Source: Grifola frondosa (taxonomy: Eukaryota > Basidiomycota > Agaricomycetes > Polyporales > Grifolaceae). Taken from it: a stretch of DNA of 64,000 bases. The notes under the pieces were generated by a model, which searched no databases, was not told the DNA's origin, and saw nothing but the letters and a program-made list of their open reading frames with translations. The position numbers were made by a program, and so were the translations under genes. The first letter of the stretch is position 1, and every line of letters starts with the position of its first letter. Shown piece by piece: positions 11,431-21,833 of this stretch. The DNA is taken from positions 620,001 through 684,000 of the forward strand of contig LUGG01000011.1 in assembly GCA_001683735.1 (NCBI GenBank), read 5' to 3'.

Positions 11431-11846
11431 TGAGACGTTCTATAGCAGACCTGATTTCACGAGTCTGGAGTTTTATATCCATTGAACGGGCCGCCGAGGC
11501 CGTCGTCCATCCGGCTGATCAAGGTCATGAGATAAACTTCCTATCCAAGAACGTAGGGCAAGAAGCATAGTAAGTACTCCATAATTATGCGTATAGACAC
11601 GACCCAGAATGAGATGTATGGGGCATCTTTGCGTTGTGAGTGGGCCGTGGAGTCCTACAATAGCCACGGTCACGGAGCAGCTATTATGGCGATTTCGTGT
11701 GTATAGAGTGTGTAGTCGACTCCGCTATGAGTGAGAGGAAGCTTGTAAAAGAATGCAGCAGAGACATCGAACGATAGCATATGTTCCGAGTAATTATTGA
11801 ACACTAAGCATACTCTCAGCTATGATAATAAAGGAGAACATACATC
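11431..11846. other. Intergenic region, pectinesterase promoter side
   Basis: No gene found. It holds the upstream region of the pectinesterase gene and the 3' flank of the HNH-protein gene, both on the minus strand. An AT-rich TTTTATATCC stretch just upstream of the pectinesterase ATG could be its core promoter. Confidence 0.45.
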
Positions 11847-13120
11847 TTATGTCACGGCTCGCATCCAAGAAGTCACCTTCTGGTCCAGTTCTGCGCGTTT
11901 GGCAGCCTCCATCGCCAGTTGCTCCATGGTCCACCTCTCACATTGTTCTGCTTTTTGTGGAGCTCGTGTAAATTGTGAAATGCAGAAAATCATATCCAGT
12001 GGATCCATCTCTTCTTCAATTGCATCGGCTCGATCGTGTCGTTGATTTAATCTACCCTCTCTCCGCTCTTTGTCGCACGTGTTTCTGTGACTGCCTGGGT
12101 AGTGACGACTTTGCCAGTGGTTTCTGGCAAAAACGGTGAAGTCTTCATGTCCGAAGTACCGGGCAATAACTGAGGCATAGATAGAGTCGAAGATGACACG
12201 TGGAGGCCATTGGCTCTCATCAACAGGAACACGGAGAGGCTGTTTGTGAGGAATGTCGGCTGAGCGGGTGCGATCCAGGACGTCGGGATCAAGAACACCT
12301 TTGAAATCGTGAACAGTCCAACGGTTGGCATCCGGTGATAATCCAGCATCGACGTCGCTCGTGGACATCGCAAAATTGGGAGTCTGCCGTAAGATAAATC
12401 AGTCAAATTATCGGCATCTGCTAATGCGCCATCTCTACCAAGAGGAAAGCCACTTCTCGCTGCCCTAGACATTCATGGAGGGCCGTTTTCACGAGGAACC
12501 CGTTGCGAACATCGTCTATGTTGTCTATGGTTTCACACCCACCGCTGCGAGCGGCGGTCAAAGCTTCGATATACTAGGGATATGAGTCGTTAGAATGGAG
12601 GACACTGAAGAGCTGTTGAATGCAGCACGTCGTTTCCCTTGGTGTGACCTATGAGATGTGCAGCCTGACACCTAGATGCTGGTGCGTCTGTTGCAACACA
12701 TCGCACATCACGAGCGACGACATTGTTTCTGAAGGTCTGGAGGGGCGAGCTTGTCGAAGACGCATTAAAGGAAAATGAACAAGCAAGGCTGGGATGCAGC
12801 AGGAAAACTCTCTCGCGCTCCGCTAGATCGGTATGGAAATAGAGAGATGAATCGCCAGGACTCAAAGACCTGTCGTAGTCGATCTCCACGGCATTAGCAT
12901 CGGCGGAGTCACGCAGTATGCCTTTCGCCCCCAGAAGAGCTCCGGCAACGAAGCGGATCCATTTGTAGGGTTTCACGGAGAATTCGAAGATATGGCTTTT
13001 GGGGACGCTCAGGCCCTGTACCCAAATCCATTCCAATTCGTTGCCAGCGCAAAGTTGTTGGCTTTCTATGCGAGATTGAGGGGAGAGGAGAAAGACGGAA
13101 ATGGCACCCGCGTTGTCCAT
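11847..13120 (-). CDS. Fungal HNH-endonuclease-domain protein
   Basis: Exons 13120-12629, 12573-12439 and 12383-11847 on the minus strand give about 387 aa. The central region matches the fungal HNH_2 type: RCVATDAPASRCQAAHLIGH with a first zinc-type His, KGND joined over intron 1 to YIEALTAARS, then DDVRNGFLV (Asn) and ALHECLG (His), followed by TPNFAMS. The N-terminal 100 residues (ELEWIWVQGLSVP and after) and the charged C terminus are not informative. Family members are common in Agaricomycetes as multi-copy genes of unknown biological role; nuclease activity is inferred only from the motif. The frame is open upstream to 13231 without an ATG, so a further 5' exon is possible. Confidence 0.8.
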
Positions 13121-13189
13121 GAGGGAATAGAGAGGGTTGACCGAATGACAAGTACTAGTGTACTTACTAAATTCTAATACGACTATCCC

Positions 13190-13336
13190 GGGCGCTAGTC
13201 TCGAAACCAGACGGTATACTAGTCTCGTCACCAGCCGTTATAGTGGTAGTTGTGCACGGCGGCTGCGCCACCGGAAGAGTCCGGCGCAGAACCAATCGGA
13301 CATCGAAAAACCCCAGCACAACTACCACCTATAACG
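13190..13336 (+). repeat. Hairpin unit 1 at left end of RecQ/DUF6589 element
   Basis: Two copies of a TAGTCTCG box followed by a CCAG sequence stand at 13198-13234, with the fragment ACGGTATAC between them. Then come a 21-nt arm (13235-13255), a GC-rich loop carrying CCAATCGGACATCGAAAAAC, and a complementary arm (13316-13336), directly followed by the terminal inverted repeat of the element. The unit is almost identical to the one at 19412-19529. Conserved boxes with a self-complementary arm recur in five other units in this window. Confidence 0.75.
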
Positions 13337-13527
13337 TCTGGTGAGTTTCGTATAGGCGGGGGGGGGGATGGTCACGCTTTGTGACCGAGCGCGTCAAACT
13401 CGTGCGCGTTTGACCGTTTACGGACTTCACGGATTCGCGTTCACCTGCGTGTAATGTACTTGTAGCAATTTTGCAATAATATGGCATCTGTTCAACCTTT
13501 CCGTCTGCTACATTTTTGTTGGCTCTC

Positions 13528-16031
13528 ATGGATTCAGTCTCCAGTTCTGCTGCGGGGGAACTGCCCTCTAGCTCTCCGCGACAAGACCCGCCAGCCACTC
13601 ACCAGAGCACGAACAATGAGTCCGATTCCCACAGCCGCCAGGCCGCCAAGTCCGCGTCGATACTTGCAGCTGCCCGCGAGAAGGCAAGGCAAACAAGGGG
13701 ATACGACTCTATCAAGACCCGCAACAATATCATCGAAACCTTCCGCGCTGCCTTCGACGATAAGCAGCCATATGGCTGGCAGGTCGACGTCGCGGAGGCC
13801 ATTTTACTCGGCCTCGACTGCACCGTCATAGCCGGAATGGGCGCGGGCAAGACGATGCCCTTCGCGATGCCATTACTAGCGGATGAAACCAAACAGAAGA
13901 TGGTACTCATTATCTCGCCGTTGAATGAACTAGAACAAGACCAGGTGTGTAACGGCACGGTTTCTACTCTATACTGCTAAAACAATTCTCTTCAGGCTCG
14001 CCGGTTTAAAAAAACTCGGCCTCACTGCAACCGCGGTGAACGGCGAAGTCTACAATGCAAGATTACATCAGGTGCGTTAGCTCGTCATGTATTCTATATA
14101 TTATATTTAAGTATTGAATATGTTTGTTCGCAGGAGCTCGTCGCAAAGAAGCATCGCGTCATGCTCACATCACCAGAGATGTGTCTTGAGCACCCGCAAT
14201 TTTCGCAGCTGCTGCGCTCCCCGGAATTTATGAAGAATATCGCGGCGATCATTATAGATGAAGCACACTGCATCTCGCAGTGGGGTGACGATTTCCGGAA
14301 GAAGTATGCCGAGCTCGAGAAACTACGCTCGTTCGTTGCCCTCCATGTTCCACTGCTGGCAACTTCGGCGACGATGCCCCCGCTGGTGCTTGAAGACGTA
14401 CAACGAAAGTTGTCCTTCAACTTGAATACCACATATCTCCTCAATCTTGGCAACAATCGTCCGAACATCACCCCGCTCGTCTACCGCATGAAGGGCGCGG
14501 CCTCCTCGTACCCACTACTCGACTTTCTTGTTCGTGATGCGACACCGGAAACAACTTTTCAACGCGCTATCATCTTCGTTGAAACCCGTGACCTCGCGCA
14601 GAGGATTTGCGAGCACCTTCGTAACTCTGTTCACCCGGACGTCCAAGGCCAAATTAACTTCCTCCATTCAATGCGAACACGAAACGCTCATCGGCGAGTC
14701 ATGCGGGACTTCCGGTGCGGCAAGATCAATATATTGTGTGCGACTGAAGCCGCAGGCATGGTGCGTAGCAGCTGAAATCATAGTATTGCAACAGAACATA
14801 CTAACACAAATACAGGGTATGGATATCCCGAATCTTGACCTAGTGGTGCACTTCATGGTGCCGAAGTCGTTATCCATCTGGATGCAACGTGCTGGATGCT
14901 GCGGCCGCTCTGGCGGCCTAGCGTTCGCTATTCTCTTCGTCGAACCATCTGTGTTTGAGACCACAAAGCCAAGGAAGAAACGGAAGAAGCAGAAGGGAAA
15001 GACCAAGGATATCCCTACCAAAGAAGAAGGATGCGAAGGATCTCAGGCAGCCGAAGCGCCTCGCGAACACAAGAAGAAAGTCGAACAGGGCATGCGTGAC
15101 TGGTTGGAGACACCCGACTGTCGAAGGATTGTCGCCAACCAATATTTCAATAATCCTCCATGCGAAAAAGGTGAGTTCTCGCACCCAGGGATTCTTGAAT
15201 TATATTAACCTGCTTCGCCCAGACCCGCAGTTCCCATGCTGTGACAATTGCATCTTGAAGCGTCAGGCTCAAGATGCAACACTGTCAGCGGGCGAGCGGC
15301 ACGCACTTTCGCTGCTAGAATCGATCAGTCAACACGAGAACGACCACAGTGACTATGCGTTTACTGACGATGAGGAACCCGAGGAGGATGAAGACGAAGA
15401 TGAAGACGATCGCACTGCATCCCACAAGGTCATCCGTCGTGGCCCTCATCGCGCCGAGTGTCGCAGCAGCCTTGTCCGGTGGCGCATAACATGCTGGAGG
15501 GACAACTTCTCGAAGTGTTCTTTCAGTGAAGTGGCCATTCTACCGGACAAAATTCTCACCAAGCTTGCAGGGCGTGGACACATCAAGACCCTTGCGGACA
15601 TGAAGAAGGCGATTCCGGAATGGCCATTTATCGATAATTATGGCGAAGAAATTTTGCGCCGGTTAGCTGTCATTGACATTCGACACGCAGCTGACAAGGA
15701 AGCCGATAAGAAGGCTAAAGCGGCGAAGCGTGCACTTCAAAGCGCGGAGAACAAGGCCACACGAGAAGAACAAAGGCGTGTCAAGCTGCGCCTCGATACT
15801 GCTGCCAGGAATGCAGCGCGAAATCTCCCTCGAGTCTCATATACTCCTACTGCGGGTCCCTCAACATCTGCCAGTTCAACACATGCAGCATCCCACCCAT
15901 ACGCAGCACCGCATATGTACGCTGCACCCCATCCATACACAGCACCTCATATGTATGCTGCGCCCCACCCGTATGCAGTGCCCTCAATGCATCCAGCGCC
16001 GCCAACATGGACTGCCCCCCAACGTACATAG
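13528..16031 (+). CDS. RecQ-like DEAH helicase of the element (frameshifted)
   Basis: Superfamily 2 helicase. Exons 13528-13944, 13996-14071, 14134-14760, 14816-15170 and 15223-16031. Motifs in order: QPYGWQVDVAEAILLGLDC (Q region), GMGAGKT (motif I), LTSPEM, IIIDEAHCISQWG (motif II, DEAH), LLATSAT (III), RAIIFVETRDLA (IV), GMDIPNLDLVVHF (V) and QRAGCCGRSG (VI). A Lys-rich segment, a possible zinc cluster (PCCDNCILKRQ), an acidic stretch and a tandem His/Pro/Tyr/Ala repeat follow. Exon 2 has a run of seven A at 14008-14014 where six would keep the frame, so as written the gene is broken by one base. This is either decay or a homopolymer error. The C-terminal repeat continues in another frame to about 16297. 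Confidence 0.8.
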
Positions 16032-16160
16032 CGCCACCAACATACGCAGCGCTGCCGGCGCACGCAGCACTGCCGACATGGACTGCACACCCAATGTACA
16101 CAGCGCTGCCAACGTATGCAGGTCCCTCACATGCAGGTCCTTTTATGTCACAATTTATTA
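15890..16160 (+). repeat. Coding tandem repeat (His-Pro-Tyr-Ala type)
   Basis: Imperfect short tandem repeats encode units like HPYAAPHMYAAP in the C terminus of the RecQ-like protein, then related ALPTYAAP-type units in another reading frame after about 16010. The frame change suggests slippage or a sequence error in a C-rich run at 16014-16020. Confidence 0.6.
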
Positions 16161-16300
16161 CACCGGCTTCCCAGCTCCCTCCGCCAGTATTTTACACGCC
16201 GCCTGCCATGTATCAGCCTTATCCGAACTATCATCTTCCACATCCTCATTCAAACAACCCTGAATCCGATGTGGATAGCTCCCATCCTGGAACCTGATGA

Positions 16301-19076
16301 CTATCCCTCATGCATCACTACATCCTCATCATCAGACCCGCCATCCTCCATCTCCCAATCCTCCGTTGTCGCTCGCTTGCCGCTACCTCGCGTTTTCGCC
16401 CAATTTTGGAGAGTCTTTCCACAAAATATTAATTCAGCACCTCGCCCGATGATATCCACTGCTTTATCTTGTGAGTTGAGTGGTTTCCGATCCGGGAGCT
16501 TCTCATGAACGCGAGACTGGCTGTAGGAAGCTTGAAGTCTTGTGATGTCGTTCTCTTTAGCAGGACTGGTATGTGATTTTCCACGTCGTCCTTGATTAAT
16601 TTCGTTCTCAACGTGATCCTTCACATTCCTCTGACAAGGTATTGAAGCTGAGATCTTCTTGACATAGTCCCAAGTTGCATACGGTCCAATCGCCACAAAG
16701 ATATACTTTTTTCGAAGTATGTTTGAAATTCATTACAGTAATGTTCAGCACTCACCTTGATGTCACGTATGTTGTGTTCTTGCACCAGGTCAATAGGCAT
16801 CCAGTCGTCGGGGAGTCCAGTAAAGTTGACAAGCCAACAATGTTGTCGAACGTGGTTTCTATATGACGTGCGTGTCAGTTGTGACCTGTTTTCGGCAAAA
16901 TTGCTCACTTAAGGTCATCAGGCCATTCTCGCTGCAGTCCCTGGAGGAGCTCCAGAATTTCTGAGGCATAATTTGGATTTCGGCCACCCACGAAGCGGAA
17001 CAACAACCGCGGAAGCATATCTTCCATAGTTCCGACATCTCCGCACTTCATCGCGTCACGCAGAAGTTTGTAGTCGAGCGTGTCACGATTGAATTGGACC
17101 ATTTGGCGATGAAGTGCGTCTTGCTTTCATTTATATTGCTGTGCGCTAATGCATCCAGATCGACCAGTGCATCCGTTGATGCATGCTTGCGGTGAATTCA
17201 TTCAGCCAACTTGAAAAGCTCCTCGGCGCTGCTTCTCGCAAGTCTTCAAGCTTATCGACCTTTCCAACAACGCACCAGAGGTCTCGGAAGTGAGCCTCCA
17301 TTGTATGGTCAAGTGCTTCTTCAAATGTATGATGAAAGATGCCTTGAGTGGCTGTTGATTGTAGTCCCTTTCGTTCCAGGATGTCGAATGCATGCACAAG
17401 TCCTCGGCCAGCACGAGTGCCATAGTACTGTGAGTGAAGCGAGTTCTGACCGCAAACAGCAGATGAAACCAGCCAAAGTTCTCGACAAGGTAGTCCATCC
17501 GGTCGAAGGAGTTGTAGTCATCACGGCGCATGTCCGCCAAGCCCCGAAGCCTTGACACGGTAAGCTGATCACCGACCCAGGGAATGATCCGTTCTTGTTC
17601 GGTGCGTTTTTTTTCATCCGGTGTGTCGAGATGCAGCTGGCGAAACCATTCAGCAATGACACGATCATTTCCTTCATAGCTTGCCTCCTCGATGTGCACG
17701 GTATCAAGCATGTACTGGATCGTCTTTGTGTTCGCTCCTGTTTTCAGCTGCCCTGGGCGAGGTGGAGGTTTCAACCATGAGCTATCCTTCTGTGAGTAGG
17801 TGTCAAGCTGAAATTTGGTGCGTCGAGAAGAAACTGAAGAATAATGTTTACAGCGTGCGAAGCAAGACGTGGAGCTGCCGCCATGTCGAGCTTCACAATG
17901 TCCATCATGAGAGTGGGCTTTTGCATCCAACAGCGCGGTGAGCTTGAAATGCAGCACTTGTAGGTGGCACCGCTGATGGATTTTTGATAATGAACACAGT
18001 GCCAGCAGTGCCACTGTCAAAGTGGCTGTGGTGGTCGACACGCTGTTCAAAAATGCGGAATCGAAAGTTGAGGTTGTCGTGCGCAAGGAACCATGGATAC
18101 TGCTGCATGTCGGCAAGGAGGGTTTGATGGGCACGATGAGAGAGAATTTCGAGGCCTTGGTAAGTCCATTTCTGGCTCATAGTGATGCCGAGCGCATGTA
18201 AAGTGTCGAAGGCTTTCGCTGATGTTCCGCAACTTTTCAGATATATTGCAATAAGGCATTGGCACAAGCTGTTCCGGTTCGAACGTGAAAATGACGCCAT
18301 AGCAATCATGTATAGTATTGTCTAACAAAATGATACTCGATTAGCATACAAATGCGAAATTGTGGATACCAACAGAGTCTGGGTCCTTCATTGTATTCCT
18401 CTTGTGCTGCTTTACAGTCCACGAGCATCGGCGCAGAAGTGACCAGACGGTCGGCGCCTTCGCGCGAACAGTCTGCTTGAGATCATCCCACTTGATGGCG
18501 AGGAGCTCTTCTTCCGATAATTCATCCGGACTACGCTGCATAAATTGTCCGACCTTGCACATCTCCCGGTTTGCCACGGTTTGAACACAGTCCAACGAGA
18601 ACTGGGTGATAGTTTTCGACGCGCCCATTGTCTTGATACCTCGGCGATGTTCACAGGGGGGCTTGTACCACTTGGAAAGGATATCCGGGAGCTCCGCGCT
18701 GACAAGAAGAGAAGTCCGCTCATATTTGGCAAGCAGGTCGGTCACAAGGGCAGGTACATTCCAGCTAAGAGCCCAGAGCAGCAGAGGAAGGTCGAGATCT
18801 TTTGAGCGCATGAACCGTAGCACCTCCAGTACCCTAATAGCAATGTCGCCAGACTGTTCAAGACGTGCCTTAAGATTCCTTGTCCCGTACTCTATGAATC
18901 GGGTCGCTAGGCTCACGCTGCCGGCCAGCGCGCTCGTTGGGCTGTGGGCCAGCGTCGGAATCAGAGTCTTCCTCATCGGTGTCCGGCTCCCAGTCAGGGT
19001 CGTCAAGCTCGTCGTCGTCTAGAAGTGCACCATTGTTGAGCCCAGCAAGCAGATTCGAAAGATTTGAATTATTCAT
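16301..19076 (-). CDS. DUF6589 protein, candidate transposase of the element
   Basis: Multi-exon minus-strand gene; only approximate exons can be given. It starts MNNSNLSNLLAGLNNG with an acidic tract (DDDELDDPDW), continues through RNLKARLEQSGDIAIRVLEV (around 18850), and MASFSRSNRNSLCQCLIAIY with TMSQKWTYQG (18300-18150). The DUF6589 core is EERIIPWVGDQLTVSRLRG-like (about 17590-17520), YLVENFGWFHLLFAVRTRFT, and ILELLQGLQREWPDDLK joined to NHVRQHCWLVNFTG. The conserved GDQLT aspartate is a plausible DDE-type catalytic residue, which is inference. Near 18920 the frame changes across only about 25 nt, which is short for an intron, so a frameshift may be present there. The C terminus is basic, then acidic. 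Confidence 0.75.
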
Positions 19077-19197
19077 AGTAATTGCATACAGTGGGTGTAC
19101 TACGAGACGCAACGCGACTCGTTAAAGTCGCGTCTTGAGGCACGTGAAGGCACGTGAATGTGACCATCCCCCCCCCGCCTATACGAAATTCACCAGA

Positions 19198-19277
19198 CGT
19201 TCTCTCCCTCTCTGTGCTGGTGTTTTTCGATGTCCGATTGGGGCTCCGAAGGGAGAGAATGGCTGGTTCCGAGACTA
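19198..19277 (-). repeat. Hairpin unit 2 at right end of RecQ/DUF6589 element
   Basis: Directly abuts the right terminal repeat. Arms are GTTCTCTCCCT (19199-19209) and AGGGAGAGAAT (19250-19260). The loop carries the reverse of the conserved GGACATCGAAAAACACCAGC box, and the unit ends with GGCTGGTTCCGAGACTA. The arm sequence is unrelated to that of units 1 and 4, while the boxes are shared. Confidence 0.75.
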
Positions 19278-19411
19278 ACGGTATACATAATGACTGCGCT
19301 AGGGAAAGTGGCTGCGCCACCGAGAGCCACCGGAATAATCCGCGCGTCACTTCGGAGTTGGGATCGGAGAGCGAAAAACACCAGCACAGTTATATGTATA
19401 CCGTCTGGTGA
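19278..19411 (+). repeat. Hairpin unit 3
   Basis: Arms ACGGTATACATAA (19278-19290) and TTATATGTATACCGT (19390-19404) enclose a loop with ATCGGAGAGCGAAAAACACC. It is followed by CTGGTGA and then the TAGTCTCG box of unit 4. A third arm sequence is used with the same conserved boxes. It lies tail to head between units 2 and 4. Confidence 0.75.
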
Positions 19412-19529
19412 CTAGTCTCGTAACCAGCCGTTATCGTGGTAGTTGTGCACGGCGGCTGCGCCACCGGAAGAGTCCGGCGCAGAACCAATCGGACATTGAA
19501 AAACCCCAGCACAACTACCACCTATAACA
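19412..19529 (+). repeat. Hairpin unit 4
   Basis: Almost identical to unit 1: arms at 19428-19448 and 19509-19529, and the same loop box except CATTG for CATCG. It is followed directly by the inverted repeat of the short element at 19530. Confidence 0.75.
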
Positions 19530-19997
19530 TCTGGTGACTTTGGTATAGGCGGGGGGGGGATGGTCATGCTTTGTGACCGACCGCGTCAGATCGCTCTCAA
19601 CGACACTCGAGATAGGCTATGTATGCATGGCCAAATACCACAAAACTCAACCGAATGATCACCCTATGAGTTGAAAGAGCCAAGAGATCTGTCCGACGCT
19701 ATTAAACATACCAAAAGTGCCCCGGTCTCCGCACTACCAATGCTTAGTCAGCATCTACCAATACATGAGAGTAAGTACTGGGATGATAACAAATTTCGAC
19801 GAGATGAGGCAGAATCTGTCTCAGACCAATATACATGACAAAAATATGGTTAGGCAAATTCTTTTCATTAATATTAAGAGCCGATTTGCAGAGTACATGC
19901 ATCAAAATGACATGCGGCCGTGCGCGACGTGACGCGTAGAGCGCATCTTAAAGCACGTGAATGTGACCATACCACCCCCGCCTATACCAAATTCACG
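19530..19997. mobile_element. Short non-autonomous relative of the RecQ/DUF6589 element
   Basis: About 470 bp. The left end TCTGGTGACTTTGGTATAGG followed by a G run is mirrored at the right end (19968-19997: a C run, then CCTATACCAAATTCACG). Inside there is no gene; short subterminal matches to the larger element (ATGGTCA, GTGACCGA) are present. I interpret it as a deletion derivative or MITE mobilised by the larger element. Confidence 0.65.
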
Positions 19998-20481
19998 TGT
20001 GGGGTGAGGGGCGCTGCGGTGCACGCCATGTTTCCGATACCCATTCGTGCCGACGTTGCAAGTGTAGGAGTAAAGATAGAGTAGTGAAATAAAAATATAT
20101 TCACAGTAGAATATGAAAGGACCAAAAAAAGACAGTGCACCAACAAAAGCGCAATTGGGGGTGAATAGTACAGCATGGGGCGTCGTTTGTGTCGGCGGAT
20201 AAAAACAACTGAAAATGGTCAACCGATGAAAATGAGGCGGTGAAAAAAGTTGTTCGGGTTTGGTTTAATTGTGAGGTGTGCTGAGCAACATGGGACGAAG
20301 ACGATGGTGGAGAGGTGTTGGCGTAGTGAGAAAGTGGGAGGAAACAAGTTTTTGGGAAGCGGTCCGGGTCACCGGAGTATGTCACGGGTTTTCTATGAAG
20401 ATTGTTTGCGAAGTTGCTGGTAGCGTTTCGCGTCGCGTTTGGTTTTGAACCGTGGGTAGGCATCGATGTTGAGAACGAAGA
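19998..20481. other. Region between short element and accessory gene
   Basis: AT-rich plus-strand sequence with no supported gene. Minus-strand open frames here are low-complexity Ser/Phe-rich and look accidental. Confidence 0.4.
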
Positions 20482-21800
20482 ATGGGTCAGACGAGGATTG
20501 TCTCTCCTTTCCTCCTAGCGACCATGAACGAATTAGTGGAATCTAAAGTTGCGCATGCTGTGAATGTATTGAAGTTTACGATCAAACGATTCGAGGAGGC
20601 AGCGGCGGAGGGAGACATGGCGACGATTAGATCTGCACAAGTTGCGTGTGCGTCGGTAGAAGCCTGGGCAATGGAGGCCACGTTAGGTGCGTAAAAGTTA
20701 CTCGGGAGGAACGTCGTTTTCACCACATGTCCAAGGGCATCCGGATGTGTTACCTGTCACGTGCGGTGCAATCGAGGAAGCGGATGAAGAGGACGACAAT
20801 GAGTCGGTGGTCGTTCCGACCCGCCAGTCAATCTGAGGTTGAAAGAGGTGGATGCGGACGGCAGTAGCGAAAGCGAAGGGGAGGAAGAGCCGGAGGTGAG
20901 TGAGTTTTTGTTTATGTCCATATAGATTGCTTGATGTGGGGAATGTGAAATAGATAGAGAGCGATGAGGAGGATTCGAATCGAGACAAAGAGATGGATAG
21001 CATACGGTTTGCGTCGGTGCATCAACGAAAAAACGTCAGCACTGTGGTGAAAGCAGATTGTGTGAAGTTGTGTGAACTGCTGGAGGTGTACGAAGCTCTT
21101 CGAGCAGGTTGCAAGGTGAGGATGAACATTTGAAGGCTGTTGTGTTTTTGGTCTGATGAAGAGTAATAGCGAGAGAATTTGAGTTCTGAGAGGAGGCCGA
21201 AAGAAATAGATAGGTGGATTGGGCACCGAAGGAAACCAGTGGGGGGCCCGAAAAGGTTATCAAAACATAAATTTGGGCTTGCATGGCAACATTGGTGGTG
21301 GCACATTAATCCGGCGTGGAGGCAGGAAGAGGCGCCCAATCTGCATTATGTTGCGGCTGTAAACATCACGCAGTGGGCCTCAATCGGCAAAGGCAGCAGG
21401 AGTGGGATACGGGTCGCGGCGGTGACGTTGTTTTGGTGGGTTCCGGCTGTGCCATGTGATGTGATGACGATGCGGTGTGGGCAGAGTGCGTGGCTGACGT
21501 TTGTTTTGCGCTGGAAGATATGATCCGGCTGCGGACGAAGAACAGGAGCCACGCACGTAACGTGTGAGTGAGTTTTCCATTTTGTGTTGTGGAGTGTATT
21601 TTAATATGAACTGTGAAGAACGTCATCATCTAAGAAAGCATTGGAAGATGTGGAGCCGAAGAAGGAAACTAGAAACAGTGGGTGAGTAGTGTCTGTTGTT
21701 ACCGTTGTGAGCACAGTGTTTATGTGATGTGAACAGTTCATCATCGCCAAAGAAGAGGAAAGGAGACGGGAAAGGAAATTCGTCGTCTATGAAGAAGTGA
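20482..21800 (+). pseudogene. Accessory gene A, Trp-rich conserved hypothetical (frameshifted)
   Basis: I do not recognise a named family, but the core has the look of a recurrent Agaricomycete hypothetical protein: EIDRWIGHRRKP, then FGLAWQHWWWHINPAWR and ITQWASIGKGSRSG. Exons read in order: a helical N terminus (VNVLKFTIKRFEEAAAEGDM), an acidic region (IEEADEEDDNES, EGEEEPE, IESDEEDSN), the Trp-rich core (21179-21440), ALEDMIRLRTKNRSHARN, and a basic tail with a nuclear-signal-like SPKKRKGDGK before the stop at 21798-21800. Frames change at about 20820 (near a CCC run) and about 21450 without good introns, so it is either decayed or affected by indel errors. Confidence 0.5.
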
Positions 21801-21833
21801 GTGTGCAACCATTGTCCTGTGTGGCGGTTGGGC

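Larger units (their letters stand above)
13337..19197. mobile_element. RecQ/DUF6589 element with terminal inverted repeats
   Basis: Terminal inverted repeats of about 39 bp, with core TTTCGTATAGGCGGGGG and outer TCTGGTGA, lie at 13337-13375 and 19160-19197. They enclose two convergent genes, a RecQ-like helicase (plus) and a DUF6589 protein (minus), with about 270 bp between their stops. Two shorter sequences with matching ends lie nearby (19530-19997 and 36115-36724), as expected for non-autonomous relatives. The flanks show no clear direct target duplication; the bases next to the ends (AACG and CGTT) are inverted instead. I infer an autonomous DNA transposon with the DUF6589 protein as candidate transposase. 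No named superfamily is assigned. Confidence 0.7.

Noticed and set aside
13190..19529. Hairpin units considered as a CRISPR-like array
   Set aside because: Units are scattered, palindromic, differ in length and alternate in direction; there are no regular spacers and the host is a eukaryote.
19998..21340. Minus-strand Ser/Phe-rich frames opposite accessory gene A
   Set aside because: They are antisense to a better-supported spliced gene and have low-complexity composition.
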